In this document: positions 47,998-58,200 of the stretch, piece after piece
Numbering within the stretch: position 1 is the stretch's first letter
Layout: each line of letters begins with the position of its first letter
Origin: Streptomyces sp. NBC_01754
GTDB lineage: Bacteria > Actinomycetota > Actinomycetes > Streptomycetales > Streptomycetaceae
Length of the DNA: 64,000 nt
Direction: 5' to 3'
NCBI RefSeq assembly: GCF_035918015.1
Contig: NZ_CP109132.1
Coordinates: 7,674,803 to 7,738,802, forward strand
Position numbers and translations under genes: made by a program
The notes under the pieces: model-generated
What the model saw: only the letters and a program-made list of their open reading frames with translations
Database searches by the model: none
What the model was told of the DNA's origin: nothing

Positions 47998-48878
47998 TCA
48001 CCACGCCTCGCCCATCGTGCCTGCCGCGGGCAGATCGAGGTATCGGGCTGCGTCGTGCATGATCTCCGGTGTGATCGCCTCTGTGCCGTCGAGAATGGCG
48101 ATCTGCGCGGCCATGCTGAGCAGCGGTGTGAGGTTTTCCATGAGCCCGTCGGTGATGTCGTAGAGCTCTTCGGCGAGCTCCAGGAGGCTGTTGGGCCGGT
48201 GGTGGCACAGCTGGAGTCTTCCGTCGAAACTGGCCAGGGCGCGGGGCCATTCGTCGGGGTGTTCGGGGCTGCGAGGCGGTAGCCGGTTGACCCACAAGGT
48301 GGGTACGGACCGCTGGCGCAGCGGTGCGGCGTCGCTTGTCCGGCGCAGGGCGGGGAAGCGGGCGGTGCGTGCTTCGCGGAGGATGTCGCTGGAGCCGATG
48401 CCGCTCCAAAAGACCGTCAGGCTCAGTTCGTCCGCGAGGTAGTCGAAGAAGTCGAAGGTGGGCTGCAGGTCCTCGGTGCGCAGCCGGTCGATCCCGTCGA
48501 CCAGGCACACCTCTACGTGGTTGGTGCGCATCACGTGCACGGCGGGCCCGGTGAAGTCCTTCATGCGCTGCACGGGCCGGCTGTCGGTGTCGGAGCGGTA
48601 GAGGTCCCAGCCCAGGAACGTGGCAAGGGCGGCGGACCAGTCGGCCGGGGTGCCCGGGGTGGGCGGGGCGTTGATGCAGATCACCGGGATGCGGGTGTCG
48701 TCGATGCCGTGTAGTTTCTCGCGGCGCCCTTGGTGGCCCATGCCGATGTGGTGCAGCAGCGTGCGTTTGCCTGTGCCGCCGTAGTCGCTGTCGATGGCGA
48801 TGTGCGGGCCGGGTTGGCGGCGTTCGCCGTTTCGCCGCAGCATCCGCCGTGCGAGGAGCAGTCCGCGCTGGAGGGACC
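47998..48878 (-). pseudogene. TniB-like AAA ATPase, 5' end removed at IS3 border
   Basis: About 293 codons remain in frame up to the IS3 edge. IAIDSDYGGTGKRTLLHH contains a Walker A-like loop (GGTGKR, Arg in place of the usual Ser/Thr after Lys). VEVCLVDGIDRLRTEDLQ is Walker B, and LTVFWSGIGSSDILREAR is sensor-like. The layout resembles TniB/TnsC transposition ATPases. A start at the internal ATG near 48842 would still give a short protein, but the usual N-terminal region is gone. No partner transposase is visible. Confidence 0.7.
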
Positions 48879-48942
48879 TGTCCCCGAGTGGTGGACACCT
48901 CTGAGCCCGGCCCCGGCAGGGGCCGGGTAGGAGGAATCTCTT

Positions 48943-49293
48943 ATGGTGATGAAGGTCTACTCGCCCGAGTTCAAGGCGGACGCTGTCGCGCTGTACCTGT
49001 CGGACCCGAGCCACACTTTCGAGGGCATCGGCAAGGACCTGGGGATCAGCCGGGAGACGCTGCGTAACTGGGTGCGGGCCGAGCGGGCCCGCCACGGCGG
49101 GGGCAGCACGACGAGCACGAGCACGGAGAAGAGCACGGTGGATTCCCCGCCGACGGCCCAGGAGCTTCAGGCCGAGAACGAGGCCCTGCGCCGGGAGCTG
49201 GCGACAGCGCGCAAAGAGATGCAGAAACTGGCCACCGAGCGTGACATCCTGCGCAAGGCGACGAAGTTTTTCGCACAAGAGATGACCTGGTGA
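48943..49293 (+). CDS. IS3-family transposase OrfA
   Basis: The 116-residue protein has an N-terminal HTH (FKADAVALYLSDPSHTFEGIGKDLGISRETLRNWV) and a C-terminal leucine zipper-like coiled coil (ELQAENEALRRELATARKEMQKLATERDIL). ATG 48943 follows TAGGAGG. The AAGTTTTTCGC stretch near 49264 is a plausible minus-one slip site for making the OrfAB fusion transposase. The stop overlaps the orfB GTG. Confidence 0.92.
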   Translation: MVMKVYSPEFKADAVALYLSDPSHTFEGIGKDLGISRETLRNWVRAERARHGGGSTTSTSTEKSTVDSPPTAQELQAENEALRRELATARKEMQKLATERDILRKATKFFAQEMTW

Positions 49294-50180
49294 CCAACCG
49301 CTTCCAGTTCATCGAGGACCACCACCGCGCCTGGGGCGTGAAGCGGTTGTGCGCCGTGCTGGAGGTCGCCCGCTCCAGCTTCTACAAGTGGCGGGCCGGC
49401 CGCGAGGCCCGCGCCGCGCGCGAGCGGGCCGACGCCGCTCTCGCCGAGCGGATCAGGGCCGTGCACGCCGAGTGGGACGGCACCTACGGCCGCCCCCGCA
49501 TCACCGCCGAGCTGCGTGACGACGGCGAGCGCGTGAACCACAAGCGCGTCGGACGGGTGATGCGAAAGTTCGGCATCGCCGGACTGCGGCTGCGTAAACG
49601 CCAGGTCACCACCGTGCCCGAACCGTCCGCCACCCCTGTACCGGACCTGCTGCGGCGCGACTTCACCGCGAGCACGCCGAACACCAAGTACGTCGGCGAC
49701 ATCACCTACCTGCCGGTGGGCGACGGCGAGTTCCTGTATCTCGCCACCGTCATCGACTGCTTCTCGCGCCGCCTGGTGGGCTGGTCGATCGCCGACCACA
49801 TGCGCACCGAGCTGGTCGCCGACGCGCTCCGGTCCGCAGCCCGGGTCCGCGACAGCCTGGCAGGCGCCGTCTTCCACAGCGATCACGGAGCCCAGTACAG
49901 CTCCCGCCAATTCGCCGGGCTATGCGCACAGTTGGGCGTCAGACAGTCCATGGGGGCGGTCGGAACGAGCGCGGACAACGCACTCGCCGAGTCGTTCAAC
50001 GCCGCCCTCAAACGCGAGACGCTCCGTGGCGCCCGCCGCTACGACGGCGCCCGCGCCTGCCGCCTGGCCGTCTTCCGCTGGACCACCCGCTACAACACCC
50101 GCCGACGACACTCGGCGAACGGACAGAAGGCACCGAATGCCTACGAACAACAGTCAGCTACCCTGACACTCGCCGCATAA
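49290..50180 (+). CDS. IS3-family transposase OrfB
   Basis: The 296-residue DDE integrase has the HTH_21-like N-terminus (GTYGRPRITAELRDDGERVNHKRVGRVMR) and the rve core. Catalytic residues are Asp in YVGDITYLP, Asp in VFHSDHGAQYSS and Glu in NALAESFNAALKRE. All three are present and the frame is intact, so this element may be active. The start GTG 49290 overlaps the orfA stop, but the functional product is probably the frameshifted OrfAB. Confidence 0.93.
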   Translation: MTNRFQFIEDHHRAWGVKRLCAVLEVARSSFYKWRAGREARAARERADAALAERIRAVHAEWDGTYGRPRITAELRDDGERVNHKRVGRVMRKFGIAGLRLRKRQVTTVPEPSATPVPDLLRRDFTASTPNTKYVGDITYLPVGDGEFLYLATVIDCFSRRLVGWSIADHMRTELVADALRSAARVRDSLAGAVFHSDHGAQYSSRQFAGLCAQLGVRQSMGAVGTSADNALAESFNAALKRETLRGARRYDGARACRLAVFRWTTRYNTRRRHSANGQKAPNAYEQQSATLTLAA

Positions 50181-50213
50181 CGACACGAACAGGTGTCCAC
50201 TCCGTAGGGGCAA

Positions 50214-50990
50214 GGCCCCCCCCTCGCCGGCCAGGCCACGCCCCGCCGGCTTCACTTCCTCAGCCTGGCCGGCGCCCGTACCGTCCTCACCCCCGGCCTG
50301 ACGGACGTCGACAGCGCGCTGGCCGACGCCCACCGGCAGCGGCGTTTCCTGTGCGTACTGGGCGACGCCGGCCTCGGCAAGACCTTCGCCGTCCACCACA
50401 CCGCCCACACCCGCTTCCCTCGGGCGCACGTTCCGCTGCGCCTGGGGGCCAGACCAGGCCCGGCCGACCTGCGCTTCCACCTGCACCATGCCCTCGGCAT
50501 TCATGGCACCGCACCGGCCGAACCGGCCGCCGCCGACGCGCTGATCCGCCGCGCCCTCGGGGCCGCACCCCGCATCGTGGTCGTCGACGAGGCCGACCGG
50601 ATGCCCGAGCCATGCTTTGAGTACCTGCGTTTCCTGCACGACGACCTACCCGACGGCCTGTGCGCCGTCCTGATCGCCGGCCAGCGAGGTGAGAAGGCCC
50701 TGCGCGCCCAGCAGATGCTTCTCACGCGCACCACCACATGGCTGACTCTCCAGCCGCTCACCCGGGGCCAGGTCCCACGCGCCGCGGCGGTCCTGCACCC
50801 GCTGTGGCAGACCGTCGCACCCGACCAACTCCTATCTCTGGACGGTCACTTCGCGCACGGAAGCCTGCGGCGCTGGGCCCTGCTCACCCACCACGTCCAG
50901 CGAACCCTGACCGCTACCGGCGCCGCGTGCCCCGATCCCGGCCTGCTGCGGCGGGTCGTCGCCCGCATCGACACCTCGCGCCGCCCATGA
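50214..50990 (+). pseudogene. TnsC/MuB-like AAA ATPase, 5' end removed at IS3 border
   Basis: The open frame runs directly out of the IS3 edge with no good start: LAGARTVLTPGLTDVDSALADAHRQRR, then Walker A LGDAGLGKTFAVHHTAH and Walker B RIVVVDEADRMPEPCFEYLRFLHDDL. GLCAVLIAGQRGEKAL follows. This is the transposition-associated ATP-binding pattern (MuB/TniB). Most of the ATPase domain is intact, but the N-terminal region is missing. Its stop overlaps the next gene's ATG (ATGA), so the pair was one operon. It points away from the other truncated ATPase on the left of the IS. Confidence 0.75.
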
Positions 50991-52441
50991 CCCAACTCGC
51001 CTCCACCGCCTGCGCGCCGACCACCCTGCCGCCCGTCCTGCTGCTGCTCGATGCAGGCGACGACCACGCCCTCCACCGCGCCGCCCTCCACCGCGGCGAC
51101 CCCAGCGCCGGCTGCATCACCGCCGATCCCACCCCGCACACCAACAGCCTCGCCTACCTCGCCCTGGACCTGCTGCGCGCCATGGGCCGCGACAGTTTTA
51201 CCCGCCCCGACGCCGAGCGGATGTCCACCGACGCGGCCTGGCGCGCCGTGACCTGCTGGACCCTGACCACCAGGCTCCAGCACGCCATCGTGCTGCGCGC
51301 CCACCGCCTCACCTCCGAACGCCTGGCGCGCCTGGCCGCCTGGCGCGCGGAGACCGGCATCCGCCTCACCCTCGTTGCCCACACCCCCACCGAGGCCACC
51401 GAGTACCGCCTGCGGGCACGCCTTGCCGCCGCCGGCCTCGCCGATCTCCACACCGCCTCCGGCACCCTGGCAGTCCTGGACGCCCTCGGCCCGCCCGGCA
51501 CAAACCGACTCCACAGCCCGCCCCCGCCCGACCACATTCCTGCGCTGCCTGACCTGCCCGAGGCCGACGCCGCCTCCTTCCTCCAGGAGTGCAGACACCA
51601 CCTGAACAAGGACGACTTCGCCCGCACCGACAGCCAGTACCGGGCCGGCCACGCCGCCGCGCGCACCTGGCTGGCCCGCCACCCCCGCTTCACGCCCGCA
51701 GCGACAGCCACCGTCAGACCCCCGGACGAGGACACCGGCCCGCACGAACCCACCGACTGGCAGGACATGGAGAGCCTGCGCCTGTTCCTGTCCCGCCTCA
51801 CCGTCTCCAGCCCCAGCCCTGGCCACACCCTCGCACGCATACGTGGCGCCCAGGCCCACTTCCTTGACCGGCAACTCCACCTCGAGGTCCCTGACGACCT
51901 CGCCGCGCGGGGCGGCCCCGGCATCACCACCGTGCCGATCACCCCGCACGTGGCCCACACCCTCACCACGAACCTGCCCAACCCGCTGCGAGCCGCCGCG
52001 GCAGCCGCCCTGCTGTTCACCGGCACCGACCAGGCCCTGCTGTCCATGACCCAGATCACCAGCCTCGACGAGCACGCCACCCGCCTGGCCATCGACCGCG
52101 ATTCGCGGATCTACATCGGCATGCCACCCGGTCCGCGGCACATGTACGCCATCCCGGCCCGTGCCCGCCCCCTGCTTGCCGCCGCCCTCGCCTTCCGCCG
52201 CCGTACTCCACTCACTGCCGACCATTTCGGGCTGTTCGCCGGATGCTTCGGCACCTCCATCCGTTTCGACCACCTCATCCGCGACGCCGGCCTCGACATC
52301 CCGGCCGTCACACACCCGCACCCAGCAGAGGACTGGCACACCGCCGCCCGCTGCCGGCACGTGGACGCCCCTGTCCCGGCTGCCCCGGCCTCTTCGGCGC
52401 GGGCACGTTCGCGCCTACCCACCACTCGACGTCCGCTTTGA
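50987..52441 (+). CDS. Unrecognised 484-residue protein coupled to the transposition-type ATPase
   Basis: ATG 50987 overlaps the ATPase stop by ATGA. The protein has no signal peptide or membrane helix. Residues ~1-190 have alternating hydrophobic strands and helices (PPVLLLLDAGDDHALHRAAL, RLTLVAHTPTEATEYRLR). The C-terminal half, ALLFTGTDQALLSMTQITSLDEHATRLAIDRDSRIYIGMPPGP-like, is weakly reminiscent of a tyrosine-recombinase catalytic core, but I cannot place the full R-K-H-R-Y set. Coupling suggests a role in target selection or recombination with the ATPase. Function is unknown. Confidence 0.75.
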   Translation: MTQLASTACAPTTLPPVLLLLDAGDDHALHRAALHRGDPSAGCITADPTPHTNSLAYLALDLLRAMGRDSFTRPDAERMSTDAAWRAVTCWTLTTRLQHAIVLRAHRLTSERLARLAAWRAETGIRLTLVAHTPTEATEYRLRARLAAAGLADLHTASGTLAVLDALGPPGTNRLHSPPPPDHIPALPDLPEADAASFLQECRHHLNKDDFARTDSQYRAGHAAARTWLARHPRFTPAATATVRPPDEDTGPHEPTDWQDMESLRLFLSRLTVSSPSPGHTLARIRGAQAHFLDRQLHLEVPDDLAARGGPGITTVPITPHVAHTLTTNLPNPLRAAAAAALLFTGTDQALLSMTQITSLDEHATRLAIDRDSRIYIGMPPGPRHMYAIPARARPLLAAALAFRRRTPLTADHFGLFAGCFGTSIRFDHLIRDAGLDIPAVTHPHPAEDWHTAARCRHVDAPVPAAPASSARARSRLPTTRRPL

Positions 52442-52518
52442 GGCTTCCAGCACGGCAGCGCCGCCTCCGCTGCTCCGCTGTTGCCCGGAGCAGGGGAGGC
52501 GACCGTCGTTGTCGCTTG

Positions 52519-55290
52519 TCAGCCGGTGGCGTCGTTGACCTCGTAGTCGATGGTGCGCCGGTATTCGGGGTGGTTTTTGTCCATCTGGATGGCGGCGTGG
52601 ATGGGCAGCGGGTGGCGGGTGCGGTGTTCCCAGGCCAGGGCGTGGTTGCACAGCCTCGCAGCGGTCAGGGCATAGGGGAGCGCGTCGTCCCCGTCGGGCC
52701 GCTGGATGACGGCGATCTCGGTAGCCGTGAGGTTGTACCAGGTCTCGGCCTGCTGCTCCTTGTCGTCGCAGCTCCAACGCCCCTGATTGCGGCCGGACTT
52801 GGCCGAGGGGGTCTTGCCGTCCATCTGGTGGGGGCGCCGGCTCATGAGGAACGTCGTGTCGGTGCCGTCGAGTTGGAACAGCGCGTTGCTGGTCTTGTCC
52901 CCGCCGTTCTCGTTGCCGTCCTCGCCGATCTCGTGGAAGAGCGCGGGCACCGGAATGCTCGGGTCGGCGCTGGAGGTGGTGCGGATAACGGCGCGCGGCC
53001 GGTGCTCGGGCGCCAGCGTGGCACCGGGCAACGCCGGCCTGCCGCCTGCCAGACCGTCGTCGTCGGTAAGCAGATTGGCGTTCTTGTTCGACAGCAGCGG
53101 CCAGACAGGGCGGGTGGAGTCACCGGAAACGTAGAGCACATAGCCGCACTCCAGGTGCCGGGCCAGCTCGAACAGGGCGTGGTCGATGCGTCGGGGCAGC
53201 ATGTCGTCACCGCGGCTGCCTTCAGGAATGGGGCGACTGCGCGACAGCCCCTGGGCCTCGGCGTAGTTGAGCCAGCCGCCACGGTGGGCCCGGTCGGCGG
53301 GCAGATAGGCCAGGGTCTTCCACTGCTCGCCGACGGGGACGAATGCGGTGAGGACCCACATGAGCTTGGGCTCCTCGGTGCGGTGGGTGTGCTTTTCGCC
53401 GAGCTGGGCGCGCATGTGCAGACCGAGGTGGGCGACTCGGTCCTTGAGTCCCTTGCCGGTGGAGATGGCCCGGGTCAGACGCGGATGAACCAGTCCGGCG
53501 GCGCGCAGCATGTCACCGATGGCCATGTGGCCGGGGAAGTCGGCCGCAAGTTCCATGCCGAGCGCCTCGAGCGGAGTTTCGGCCTCCCGTTCCTTCTTTT
53601 TCGAGCGCAGCTTCTTCGTGGCGGGGGTGAGGAACTGGGCGAGCACACCGTGACGCGCGAGATGCCGGGAGACTTCCGGTTTGGCATCCAGCGGGTACGG
53701 GTCGACGGCACCTTCCTCTTCGCGGCGGGCAGCGCGGCGCCGGCGGCCCCACTCCTTGGCGTCGTACTCGGTCTCGACCAGGGCCAGCACCCCGGTACCC
53801 GGTGCCGAGAGCCCGGGCAGAGCATCGGTCAGCGCACCGCGCTGGTCGTGGTGGCTGCCGTGGGACAGCAGCTCCGGGCACCGGTGCAGCAACACCTCGG
53901 TGTGACAGCCGAGTTCGACGATCTCGTCGTCGGGCATCCCGGCGGCGAGATCGGGCCGGTTGAAGTGGTAGGCCAGCAGCCGCTGCATGCGGGTGCGCAT
54001 CTCCTGGTGCTCGTACAGGGCCAGGATGCGCAGCTTGGAGCAGCCCGCGGCGGCCATGATGTCCTGGAGGTCGATGTCGTCGAGCAGCGTGGCATCACGG
54101 CCGTACTCGGTCTTGCGGGCGGCCACCGAGAGGACCTTCGCGACCTGCCGGCCGCTCACGAGATCCTGCCCGGTGACCTCGGACAGGTGCTCGGCCAGAG
54201 CGGCGACGGTGTGCAGACCGACCCCCTTGCCGAGGGGGAAGGACTTCGAGAAGGGGATCAGCGCGCGGAAGTCGCCGGGTTCGCCGGACAGGTCCATGGC
54301 GCTGACGGGCAGGAACTCGGTGTCCTTGGGGCCGCGGGGGAAGACGGGCTCGTCCATCAGCCGCACCCACGCGTCCAGGGCCAGGCGGCTGGTGTGCTCG
54401 AGGTGGGTGTACTTGCCCTTGCCTCCCAGGTTCAGGCAGAGCAGCGGCCGGGTGGGGGAGCGTGGCGCCCACCAGGCGGTGCGGGCACCGTTGATCTGGT
54501 TGCTCAGCCGGGACACACGGGGCGTCATGACCACCAGCGGTACGGGCAGCGAGTGCAGCGACTTCATCGCCACTTCCACCCGCAGTGCGGCGTAATGCCG
54601 CCGGACCTTCCACTCCTCCGGTTCCTGGGACTCATCGGAAGCGCCCTTGGGACTGTCGTGCTTTTTGTCCTTGGCGGGTCGGGCGTCGAGCCAGTTGTTC
54701 GACCACAGGTGCTCGGTGTCCCAGACCATGACGTTGTTCTCGGTGTCCGGGCGCAATGCAATGGTGCGGCCGTCGACCGATACGTCGGTCTTGGCCACCA
54801 GAGAGGCAAGATTCGAGCTGGCCGCGTCCCACACCCATCCGTCCGCGTCCACGGCGTGCGGGCCGAGGCGGACGTGGTCCCACACCATCACGTGTTCGGG
54901 CTCCACCGAGGCGAACAGGTCGGCGAGGTCACTGCTGTAGGCCAGGGAGATCTCCTCCGTCGGTGTCTGCAGCAGGACCTGTTCCCACAAGGCCACCGCG
55001 GCCCGCAGATGCGTTCCCGGCAGCTTCTTGGACAGTGCGAGGAACTGGGGAGGCTTGCTCTTGCTGGTGGGATTCAGCGTGGCGCTGGTGGCACCGCTGG
55101 CGCGCAGGACCGTCAATAGCCCGGCATAGGGCAGGTTGGCCTTCGAGCCGGTCTTGCCGCGGTAGATGTCGCGCAGCTTCTTCCACTCGTGCTCGGTCTT
55201 ATCCGGGAAGCGGTACAGCCACACGGTGCCCATCAGCGCGGCTGTCAACGGCGCGGCCAGCAGGGACATGCGGGTGTCATTCGAGGGCAT
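52519..55290 (-). CDS. pPIWI-RE protein (prokaryotic PIWI of the pPIWI-RE defence system)
   Basis: The 923-residue protein is encoded after a DinG-type helicase and a REase, the three-gene order of pPIWI-RE systems. The N-terminal two thirds (PPQFLALSKKLPGTHLRAAVALWEQ; later NLGGKGKYTHLEHTSRLALDAWVRLMDEPVFPRGPKDTEFLPV) correspond to the family-specific modules. The C-terminal ~250 residues (GYVLYVSGDSTRPVWPLLSNKN, FLMSRRPHQMDGK, ETWYNLTATEI, HPLPIHAAIQMDK) form the PIWI/RNase H-like part. The conserved Arg and Glu that name the family are probably in MSRRP (~816) and TATEI (~856). Its start shares one base with the helicase stop (TAATG). These systems are predicted to act against invading plasmids or phages by nucleic-acid-guided restriction. 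Confidence 0.82.
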   Translation of the reverse strand: MPSNDTRMSLLAAPLTAALMGTVWLYRFPDKTEHEWKKLRDIYRGKTGSKANLPYAGLLTVLRASGATSATLNPTSKSKPPQFLALSKKLPGTHLRAAVALWEQVLLQTPTEEISLAYSSDLADLFASVEPEHVMVWDHVRLGPHAVDADGWVWDAASSNLASLVAKTDVSVDGRTIALRPDTENNVMVWDTEHLWSNNWLDARPAKDKKHDSPKGASDESQEPEEWKVRRHYAALRVEVAMKSLHSLPVPLVVMTPRVSRLSNQINGARTAWWAPRSPTRPLLCLNLGGKGKYTHLEHTSRLALDAWVRLMDEPVFPRGPKDTEFLPVSAMDLSGEPGDFRALIPFSKSFPLGKGVGLHTVAALAEHLSEVTGQDLVSGRQVAKVLSVAARKTEYGRDATLLDDIDLQDIMAAAGCSKLRILALYEHQEMRTRMQRLLAYHFNRPDLAAGMPDDEIVELGCHTEVLLHRCPELLSHGSHHDQRGALTDALPGLSAPGTGVLALVETEYDAKEWGRRRRAARREEEGAVDPYPLDAKPEVSRHLARHGVLAQFLTPATKKLRSKKKEREAETPLEALGMELAADFPGHMAIGDMLRAAGLVHPRLTRAISTGKGLKDRVAHLGLHMRAQLGEKHTHRTEEPKLMWVLTAFVPVGEQWKTLAYLPADRAHRGGWLNYAEAQGLSRSRPIPEGSRGDDMLPRRIDHALFELARHLECGYVLYVSGDSTRPVWPLLSNKNANLLTDDDGLAGGRPALPGATLAPEHRPRAVIRTTSSADPSIPVPALFHEIGEDGNENGGDKTSNALFQLDGTDTTFLMSRRPHQMDGKTPSAKSGRNQGRWSCDDKEQQAETWYNLTATEIAVIQRPDGDDALPYALTAARLCNHALAWEHRTRHPLPIHAAIQMDKNHPEYRRTIDYEVNDATG

Positions 55291-58200
55291 TACTCAATTC
55301 CTTCATCGTCCAGGGCCGGGGCGGGAATCAACGTGACGGGATGGGGCAGCAGGCTCTCGCTGTGGGCGAGGTCTAGCCAGGCGGTGAGGGTGGAGCCGTA
55401 AACGCGGCACAAGATGTCCTGCTCGTCGGCGTCGAGCTGGTCGTAGTAGGAGCGCAGGAGACGAGGGAAGTCGCAGCCCAACTGCTGGTTGAAGAAGGCG
55501 TGGTCGACCAGATAAAGCTCGACGGGAGTGCCGCCGCGCCGGGCACGCCCGGCCAGCTGAATGAGCTCGACGAGGATCCCCGCCAGGACCTCGGTCTTGA
55601 GGAACTTCGGCATGCGGGAGAACCGCGGATCGGTGCGCAGCAGCAACTCCCGTTGGCGGATGGCCGCACTGCGCTGGGAAGCGAGCATGCCCGCAGGGTC
55701 GGCGCTGACGGCGCCGGCGGCGATGCCACAGGAGTTGATGCTCGCATACATCACGGACGGCTCGTGCAGGTGCGTGATGGGGCGCACCCCCACCCACACC
55801 GAGGCGAGCGCCGAGCGGTCGGTGTGCGGGATGAGGATGTTCAGGCCGCGGGAGACCACCGACAGCGGTGCGCAGATCACCTTCACCCGTGGGTGGGTGG
55901 CGGGCAGGTCTTCGAGTTCGTCGATGGTCACCCGCACCACACCCTCGGGCAGGGCCACGGCCGCTCTGGAGGAGGACGAGTTGTTGCTGACGAGGACCGC
56001 GACCCATTCCGGGCGGCCGCACGCGGCCGCGATCCCGGCGGCCATCACCTCCGCGTGGAAATAGGAGTTCCCGGCCAGCAGCGCCAGCTCCCGCAGCGGG
56101 TCGTTGCGGGCGACCTTCTCCAGATGCGACGACATCTGGGTGTGCCACAGCCGCTCGGCGAGTTTGCGCAGCTCGGAGGGTTTGCGCTTCTCCTCCACAC
56201 CGCCGACCGAGATCGGCTGCCAGCCGATGTCGGTCGCCGACACACTCCCGGCATGGGCGGTGACCGCACCGACAGCGGCGTCGGTCATCACGTAGGCGGG
56301 CAGGGTGTGCACGTGCTGCAGGGCGGCCTTGGGGAAGAACGCGGTGGCGGACAGCCCGAGCACGCTGCGCCGCACCCCCGCGGTCGCCTGGGCGACGGTG
56401 TCGCCCAGGCGGACGGTGGAGGTGTGCGGGTCGCCGCCCAGCGACTGCAGCGACAGCCGGCCGGTGCCGCCGGCGTTCTTGTCGAGCTTGAACCCGTACA
56501 GGTTCTGCCCCAGCGGCCCGTAAGGAATCGGCTCGTCGCGGGGAATCAGCCCCATCGTGGACACCAGGTCAGTGGCCGCGTTCACTTCCCCCAGCAGCGG
56601 CAGGAGCGACCACTTCAAGGTGTGCAGCTCGTTGTGGAGCGCACCGAGCCAGGCCCGCACCAGCAGATCATTGACCAGCGCGGCGCGCCGGGAGGCGGGC
56701 ACATGGAAGGGCGCGCCGCCCAGGATGCGCGAGATGGAGTCCTTGAAGACCGCGAGCTTTCTGCTGCGGCGGGTGCCCTGGACCTTGCCGGCCAGAGCCT
56801 GGCGGATCTGCTCGGCAAGCGGCTGCCAGCCCTCCGGCACCCCGGCGTCAGTCTGCTCGCCAGGGAAGAGCGCCAGGTAGGCCTGGTGGACTCCTTCACT
56901 GACCTCAGCATCCGGCGAGGCGCCCGTCAGCATGCGACACAGCTCGGCGTCCTTCTTGCCCACCATGTACCAGCCGGATCCGGGACGATTCTGGCGCTCC
57001 TGCTCGGACTCCAGATACAGATGCCCGGTCAGCACGTTGTCCAGGAAGGTCTCGCTGAGCCGGCGCGCCTCCATCAGCGGGTTGGTCACCAGCAGGTTCT
57101 TCAGCGCGGTCAGGCCGTTGCGGTGCCGGTCGACTTCTTCCAGCCGCCCTCCGTTGCCGCGGCCACGGCTGATGAGGGTGAACTCCTGCGCGCCCTGCGT
57201 GCACCAGATGGACTGGAACGCGTCAACCTCGTCGATGATCACGACGCGGCAGCGGCGCAGCACGAACTCCAGCACACTCATGTCGTTGACGACCCGCTCG
57301 CCGTCCACCTCGACGGGTACCTTGCAGCGCCCCCGGATCAGGTTGTGGTGGTTGGTCACGATGATGTCGGCCTCGGCGGCCTGCCGGACGTGCTCGAAGC
57401 GCCGGCAGATCCCCATGCGCGGGCACAGGTGCCTGCCGGCAGACTCCGGCTCGGCGGGCCCGTCGAGCCACTCCAGTTGGGCGCAGGGGAGCCTGGTGCG
57501 GTCCAGTCTCGGGCCGTCGACCTGCCAACCGGTCATCTCGCAGCCGCCGGCGAACTGCTCGAACCGGTCCTCGCGGCCCTGGGAGAACGCGAGCTCCGCC
57601 TGGTCGTCGTAGCGTGAGGACGCCACCCAGGCCACCACCCGCAGAGGCTTTTTGGCCCGCTCGGCCGCATCCTTCACAGCGGCGGCTGTCTCCTCGACCA
57701 GTGCGCTATCCGCGGCCAACTGCTCGGCGGTCCCCAGCCCTTCACGGATGCGGCCCACCACCACGAGGACCGGCCCCTGGCCGCCCGCCGCAAGAAGGTG
57801 TGCCGCATCCCGCATCAGCACGCTCTTGCCCACCCCTGTGGGCGCATTCAACAGCGTCATCGCTCCGGCAGGCAGTCGCAGCTCCGCCGCCGTACGGCCG
57901 TAGGCGTCGGTGAGCCGGTCGAAGAACCCCTGCAGCAGGCCGGGCTTCCACCCGAACTTCTCCGGCTGGGCTCTCGCCTGGCCCACCACGCGGCCCATCA
58001 CGGCCTCGCGCGGCAGCCTCGCCTCGTCAAGGAACGGCTCGGTGCGCAGCCGGACCGGTGCCACAAAGGCGTTCTTCTCGCTGGCAGGAATCTCTACCGT
58101 GTACAGCCCATCGTGACCGAACGCCCACAGGCCCTCGCCGGCCGTCGGCAGCGTTGTCTCCAGCATGCCCCGGTAGCCCTCGGCCTCCTGAACCAGATTC

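Larger units (their letters stand above)
48879..50212 (+). mobile_element. IS3-family element
   Basis: The 1334-bp element starts TGTCCCC and ends GGGGCA (5'-TG...CA-3', usual for IS3). The 22-base ends match at 16 positions, including GGACACCT. The flanking triplets differ (ACC before, AGG after), so no 3-bp target duplication is present. This suggests a deletion or recombination after insertion. It carries orfA and orfB in overlapping frames. Confidence 0.88.

Noticed and set aside
52243..57617. Long plus-strand frames (958 and 705 codons) opposite the pPIWI-RE genes
   Set aside because: Low-complexity Gly/Val/Gln-rich translations with no motifs; the minus strand carries full-length recognisable proteins with coupled starts.
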